64,000 nucleotides of DNA from M3007 sp964550795 (lineage in GTDB: Bacteria; Bacteroidota; Bacteroidia; Chitinophagales; Saprospiraceae), in the NCBI GenBank assembly GCA_964550795.1, contig CAZKBH010000022.1:1-64000 (forward strand), read 5' to 3'. The notes under the pieces were generated by a model, which saw only the letters and a list, made by a program, of their open reading frames with translations, searched no databases and had not been told where the DNA came from. Of the stretch, positions 59,759 through 64,000 are shown one piece after another (the stretch's first letter is position 1; each line of letters begins with the position of its first letter). Position numbers and translations under genes: made by a program.

Positions 59759-60898
59759 ATGATAACACGATTTTTAGAAGAAAAAATCAGGGCGAAATTA
59801 GGCACACAAAAAGCCATCCTGCTTTTTGGTGCGCGGCAATTGGGAAAGACAACTTTGCTGAAAAAACTCTTTGGCTCAGATCCAAGCACACTCTGGCTCA
59901 ATGGCGACGAACCGGATGTACAAGCCATCTTTGACCAAGTGAATACTTCGCGCCTGAAAACTCTCTTCGCTGGCCGAAAGTACGTGGTGATTGATGAAGC
60001 GCAGCGCATCGCAGACATTGGGCTAAAACTGAAATTAATAACAGATCAGATACCGGAAGTTCAGGTAATCGCTACGGGTTCATCGGCTTTTGAATTGGCC
60101 AATAAAACGAACGAGCCACTCACCGGGCGCAAGTGGGAGTATCGGATATTCCCGCTTTCTTTTGGTGAAATGGTACAGCATCACGGGCTGTTGGAAGAAA
60201 AAAGAAACTTACACGCTCGTCTGATTTACGGGTATTATCCTGAAATAGTGGTCCATCCTGGAGAAGAACGGGAGAGACTTAAGGTGTTGACAGACAGCTT
60301 CTTGTACAAAGATATTTTGTTGTGGGAAAACATTATGAAGCCCGAAAAGCTTGTCCGTTTAATGCAAGCCTTGGCATTCCAGGTTGGGAATCAAGTTTCT
60401 TACAACGAACTGAGTAATATGGTTGGCTTGGATACCAAGACGGTGGAGCGGTACATCAATCTCTTGGAGCAGATTTTTATCGTGTTCCGATTAGGTACTT
60501 TCAGCCGAAATCTCCGCAATGAATTGAAAAGCAGCCGCAAAATTTATTTTTACGACAATGGCATTCGCAATGCCCTCATAGCAGCGTTTCAGCCTGTTGG
60601 ATTGCGGCAAGACATTGGGGCATTATGGGAAAATTGGCTGGTTAGCGAACGAATAAAATACTTGCATTATAATGGAGTTTGGGCCAATAGTTTTTTCTGG
60701 CGTACGGCCCAACAACAAGAGATTGATTATGTAGAGGAAAAGGACGGGGAACTTGCTGCTTATGAGTTCAATTGGAACACTTCCCAAAACTTTTCATTGC
60801 CCAAAACTTTTATTGAAAAGTACCAACCCTCCGTCCAGGAGGTTATAACGCCAAACAGTTTTGAGGCTTTTCTTGGAATGGGCAATGCGGCAATCTGA
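59759..60898 (+). CDS. AAA_14/DUF4143 ATPase, second family member
   Basis: 379 residues. P-loop AILLFGARQLGKTTLLKKL and Walker B YVVIDEAQRIADIG are followed by VIATGSSAFELANK (sensor 1) and RIFPLSFGEMVQHH. A winged helix lies at NELSNMVGLDTKTVERYINL. The C-terminal DUF4143 domain has QQQEIDYVEEKDGELAAYEF; the final Lys of the usual E-x-K is replaced (AYEFNWN), so the nuclease-like site may be degraded. Its relation to the gene at 30156 is one of family, not of recent copying. A repeat pair overlaps its promoter. Likely a mobile accessory gene. Confidence 0.87.
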   Translation: MITRFLEEKIRAKLGTQKAILLFGARQLGKTTLLKKLFGSDPSTLWLNGDEPDVQAIFDQVNTSRLKTLFAGRKYVVIDEAQRIADIGLKLKLITDQIPEVQVIATGSSAFELANKTNEPLTGRKWEYRIFPLSFGEMVQHHGLLEEKRNLHARLIYGYYPEIVVHPGEERERLKVLTDSFLYKDILLWENIMKPEKLVRLMQALAFQVGNQVSYNELSNMVGLDTKTVERYINLLEQIFIVFRLGTFSRNLRNELKSSRKIYFYDNGIRNALIAAFQPVGLRQDIGALWENWLVSERIKYLHYNGVWANSFFWRTAQQQEIDYVEEKDGELAAYEFNWNTSQNFSLPKTFIEKYQPSVQEVITPNSFEAFLGMGNAAI

Positions 60899-60950
60899 TC
60901 CCCATAAGCAGGCACCCTTAATTTGATTTAACCCTCACGTTCCAGGCTTA

Positions 60951-61898
60951 TCAAACCTCGTACTGCTCCCTCAAATGCAGCAACATATCCTTCGTCATCG
61001 CATCCAGATCAAATTCGGGTTTCCAGCCCCAATCCTTGCGTGCGGCAGCATCATCAATCGAAGCAGGCCAGGAATCGGCAATGGCCTGTCGGAAATCAGG
61101 TTTGTAGCTGACTCGGAAATCCGGCACTTCTTTTTGAATACTCGCGGTTATTTCTCCGGGATTGAAGGTCATGCCCGCCAAATTGTAGCTGGTTCGCACC
61201 GAAAGCGCATCGGAAGGCGCTTCCATCAATTGAAGGGTAGCGCGGATGGCATCGGGCATGTACAGCATGGGCAGGGGTGTGTCGGCGCGGAGGAAACACT
61301 CGTAAGGTTTGCCCTGCACCGCGTAGTGGTAAATGTCCACCGCATAATCCGTGGTGCCGCCGCCGGGCATGCTTTGGTAGCCGATAATGCCAGGATAACG
61401 CAGTGAACGCACGTCCAGCCCATAACGACGGAAGTAATAATTGGCCCAGTTTTCACCCGCCACCTTACTGATACCATACACTGTTTCTGGAATCAAAACG
61501 GTGTATTGCGGGGTCATAGCAGGGGCAGCTTCCCGGCCAAATACTGCAATAGAAGAAGGGAAATAAACCTTGGATAATTGCTGTTCCCGGCTGACTTCCA
61601 GTACATTGAACAAACTGCGCATGTTCACATCCCAAGCCCACATAGGGTTCTTTTCGCCTGTAGCGGAGAGGATGGCGGCCAGGTGATAAATCTGCGTAGC
61701 GTGGTGTTTTTTGACCAAAGCGGCTAGGGCTTCGCCGTCGAGCGCGTCGAGGATTTCGGAGGGGCCGTTTTGATTTTCAAGCGGACGGAGGTCGGTAGCA
61801 ATTACGTGGTTAGCGCCGTATGCTTCGCGGAGGGCTTCGGTGAGTACGGCACCAATTTGGCCGCCAGCACCGATGACTAGGATTTTGTCTTGGTTCAT
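60951..61898 (-). CDS. L-threonine 3-dehydrogenase, short-chain type
   Basis: 315 residues from ATG 61898. A Rossmann-fold NAD-dependent enzyme oxidising L-threonine to 2-amino-3-ketobutyrate. Motifs are VIGAGGQIGAVL (NAD binding), PSSIAVFG, YGISKVAGENWANYYFRRYG (the catalytic YxxxK) and RYPGIIGYQSMPGGGTTDYA, followed by MLYMPDAIRATLQL and RTSYNLAGMTFNPGEI. These last blocks are diagnostic of the SDR-type threonine dehydrogenases. The partner ligase kbl is not in the window. The upstream frame to 61976 carries no signal and is rejected. Confidence 0.93.
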   Translation of the reverse strand: MNQDKILVIGAGGQIGAVLTEALREAYGANHVIATDLRPLENQNGPSEILDALDGEALAALVKKHHATQIYHLAAILSATGEKNPMWAWDVNMRSLFNVLEVSREQQLSKVYFPSSIAVFGREAAPAMTPQYTVLIPETVYGISKVAGENWANYYFRRYGLDVRSLRYPGIIGYQSMPGGGTTDYAVDIYHYAVQGKPYECFLRADTPLPMLYMPDAIRATLQLMEAPSDALSVRTSYNLAGMTFNPGEITASIQKEVPDFRVSYKPDFRQAIADSWPASIDDAAARKDWGWKPEFDLDAMTKDMLLHLREQYEV

Positions 61899-62131
61899 GA
61901 TCTGAGTTAGCGCAATACTTGCGGGGGGCGAAAGTATGGCAGCATCTGGAAAGCGCCAAGGGAAAAGGGCTTTCAACGATAAAGGTAGTGTGATCGCCTA
62001 TAGATCTTTAACTTTGTCCTAACAACCAAAATAGATATTTTTGGCGTCTGCTTTTGTTTAAGCACCGTATGTATTTTGGCGTATGCAGCATTAAGGCCTT
62101 AAATATCCACATTCCAAACACTTGCATTCCC

Positions 62132-64000
62132 ATGAGATTCTCCATTGTCATCGCAATTTTTTTTGTTGCCCTTTTTGCCAGCCCTTTGCAAGCGCAGTAT
62201 TTCGGGCGCAACAAACCCCGCTACAATCAACAACCTTTCAAAGTGACTGAAACAGAACACTTTGTAATTTACGACTACCTCGATAATCCGGAAAAATTGC
62301 AGGAACTCGCCGCTGCTGCCGAGCTGTGGTATTCCATGCACTCGAAGGTGTTGCAGGATACTTTTACCACTAAAAATCCGCTCATCATCTACAACGACCA
62401 CGCGGGATTTCAGCAAACCAATACCATTCGGGGTGATATTAGTGTGGGGACAGGTGGGGTAACCGAGGGACTGCGCAATCGCGTGATTTTTCCCGTGGCC
62501 CCGACCAATCAGCAAACCCACCACGTGCTGGGACACGAACTGGTGCACGCTTTTCAGTACAATATGATCCTGAACGGCGATTCCACCAACATGCGGAGTC
62601 TTGGAAATATCCCCCTCTGGATGGTGGAGGGCCTCGCCGAATACCTCAGTGTTGGGCGCATTGACGCACACACCGCGCTTTGGATGCGCGATGCCGTGCT
62701 GAACGACCAGGTGCCACGCATCAAAGACATGGACAGTGGCAAATATTTCCCCTATCGCTGGGGACAGGCGTTTTGGGGCTTTGTAACGGGGTATTACAGC
62801 GATGAAGCCATTCGCCCCCTGTTCGAAAACACAGCCAAATACGGGTTGAAATCCGCCATTCCCATTACCCTGGGCGTAACGATGGACTCTTTGTCCAACC
62901 ATTGGCAGAGTACCTTGAAAAATCACTACGGGCGATGGGCCATTAAAGGAAAAAAGGAGGATTTACCTGGCAAAGCCCTGCTCAGCGACGATAATTCTGG
63001 GCAAATGAACATTTCTCCCGTACTCAGTCCCAATGGCAAGTACCTCGTTTTTCTTTCCGAAAAAAATGTGTTCACCACTGAACTATTCCTCGCGGATGCC
63101 AAGACGGGCAAAATCATGCGCAGAGTGTCCAGCTCGGCTACGGATGGCGACGTGGACCATTTAAACTTTCTGGACAGCGCTGGCACCTGGAGTCCCGATT
63201 CCAAACGTTTCGCCTTCGATGTGTATGAAAAAGGCCGTAGTGTGCTGGTTATCAAGGACATATTTAAAGGCCGGAAAACCCAAAAAATCAAAATACCTGG
63301 CGTTCCCGCTTTTAGCAATCCTGCCTGGAGTCCTGACGGGAAAAGCATCGTCGTAAGTGGCCTGGTGAACGGCCAAACGGATTTGTACCAATACACTTTA
63401 AAAAGTAAAAAGGTAAAACGCCTCACCAACGACCGTTATTCAGAAATTTTGCCTACCTGGAATGCAGACGGTACCATACTTGCCTTTTCCACCGATGCCT
63501 TGAGCATGGATCGTGGCCGCACCAACGGGGCCTGGGTGATGAATCTTGCGGTAATGGACATGGTTTCCGGCAGCGTAGAAAATCTGGATGTTTTCCCGGG
63601 CGCAGACAACATGAACCCACAGTTTGACAAAGGCGGGAATCTGTTTTTTCTCAGCAACCGCGATGGTCGGCGCAATCTCTACCGCTACGATTTGAGCACC
63701 AAAAAGGTGTTCCAGCTGACGGATATGATGACTGGCATCACGGGTATTACCCCTTACTCCCCTGCGATCAGTGTGGCCGACGACCGCGACCGCATCCTGT
63801 ACACCCACTACAACAAGGGCCAATACACCATTCATCAGGCTAAAGATTCGGATTTTGAAGCCGTAGAAATTGATCCGAACGCGGTGGATCAGGTGCCAGC
63901 TTCTCTGCCGCCATTTAGTCCCAAACAACGCGATATGGTGAACACCAGTCTGCGCCTGATGGACACTGCACCAGACAACACCACGCTGACGAAGAAGAAA
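62132..64000 (+). CDS. Secreted HExxH peptidase/TolB-like propeller protein (partial)
   Basis: 623 codons from ATG 62132 and open at the right edge. A signal peptide (MRFSIVIAIFFVALFASPLQ) is followed by a gluzincin-like metallopeptidase domain with GHELVHAFQYN (about residue 133; HExxH) and downstream WMVEGLAEYLS supplying a third zinc ligand. From about residue 285 onward lie TolB/WD40-like propeller blades, for example ISPVLSPNGKYLVFLSE, WSPDSKRFAFDVY, WSPDGKSIVVSG and WNADGTILAFSTD. This is the layout of Bacteroidota peptidase-MA-like proteins with a beta-propeller. It is exported; the sorting signal would lie beyond the window. Upstream is a 233-base divergent region with no other gene. 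Confidence 0.87.
   Translation, partial: MRFSIVIAIFFVALFASPLQAQYFGRNKPRYNQQPFKVTETEHFVIYDYLDNPEKLQELAAAAELWYSMHSKVLQDTFTTKNPLIIYNDHAGFQQTNTIRGDISVGTGGVTEGLRNRVIFPVAPTNQQTHHVLGHELVHAFQYNMILNGDSTNMRSLGNIPLWMVEGLAEYLSVGRIDAHTALWMRDAVLNDQVPRIKDMDSGKYFPYRWGQAFWGFVTGYYSDEAIRPLFENTAKYGLKSAIPITLGVTMDSLSNHWQSTLKNHYGRWAIKGKKEDLPGKALLSDDNSGQMNISPVLSPNGKYLVFLSEKNVFTTELFLADAKTGKIMRRVSSSATDGDVDHLNFLDSAGTWSPDSKRFAFDVYEKGRSVLVIKDIFKGRKTQKIKIPGVPAFSNPAWSPDGKSIVVSGLVNGQTDLYQYTLKSKKVKRLTNDRYSEILPTWNADGTILAFSTDALSMDRGRTNGAWVMNLAVMDMVSGSVENLDVFPGADNMNPQFDKGGNLFFLSNRDGRRNLYRYDLSTKKVFQLTDMMTGITGITPYSPAISVADDRDRILYTHYNKGQYTIHQAKDSDFEAVEIDPNAVDQVPASLPPFSPKQRDMVNTSLRLMDTAPDNTTLTKKK

Noticed and set aside
1..64000. tRNA, rRNA or other known structural RNA genes and prophage.
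   Set aside because: Looked for cloverleaf-like and conserved rRNA stretches and for phage structural or integrase genes; none were seen. The S74 domain at 11220-11620 belongs to a secreted protein, not a phage tail.

Overview
The window looks like chromosomal DNA from a Bacteroidota bacterium, most likely of the Saprospirales (Haliscomenobacter/Lewinella-like). Five long secreted proteins end in type IX secretion (T9SS) type A or type B (gliding-motility-associated) sorting domains. Promoters of the Bacteroidota form TTG-N17-23-TAnnTTTG are visible at arsR and elsewhere. There is a SprB-repeat giant protein, a TonB-dependent receptor with a carboxypeptidase-like regulatory domain, and sigma/anti-sigma/DUF4097-type genes. 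No rRNA, tRNA, CRISPR array or complete insertion sequence was seen. Ten Ns at 55160-55169 mark an assembly gap.

Layout. 1-7478: YihY-type membrane protein and MoxR/ChlI-like ATPase, then a divergent two-gene AAA-ATPase + TOPRIM-like (DUF3226) unit, then rsgA, a NUDIX hydrolase and pabB; pabB carries an in-frame array of 9-bp repeats. 7606-13866: LuxR-type response regulator, TPR histidine kinase and three secreted proteins. 13948-14240: broken 3-methyladenine glycosylase. 14267-19858: arsenic region (ArsR with two matching operator sites, ArsM, TonB receptor, DinB-like protein, ACR3 efflux pump). 19862-20955: MITE-like element and a metallophosphoesterase. 21084-23836: hybrid sensor kinase/AraC regulator split by a 65-bp palindromic insert.

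23872-31448 is the most unusual stretch. Two secreted-protein genes unrelated in sequence sit in the same frame of repeats: an upstream 145-bp leader (L) and a downstream 170-210-bp element (R) ending in a terminator-like hairpin. Two more R copies follow, each interval holding one gene or gene fragment, including two AAA ATPases with nuclease-like C-termini. 31460-32097 is a scrap yard made of a 430-bp duplication of the sigma-factor locus (truncated copy) and a metallophosphoesterase fragment. 32098-36420: large T9SS protein and a lineage-specific helical protein. 36607-39226: ECF sigma, anti-sigma and a surface/periplasmic protein. 39282-42290: MFS transporter and GH13 amylase. 42605-51253: giant SprB-repeat protein. 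51342-64000: mostly housekeeping genes (membrane proteins, HtrA protease, HD protein, glutaminyl-cyclase-like peptidase, LOG-family protein, lipoprotein, another AAA/DUF4143 ATPase, threonine dehydrogenase) and a partial HExxH/beta-propeller protein running off the right edge.

Two themes join the regions. First, several families of short iterated repeats arranged as hairpins (9-bp CACATTGAC units, 45-bp units, 14-15-bp ACTCATA units, long hairpins) have entered intergenic gaps and even coding sequence. Second, the accessory ATPase genes each carry their own repeat pair or dyad over the promoter, suggesting self-regulation. Functional calls rest on motifs read by eye and on family knowledge; no database search was made.
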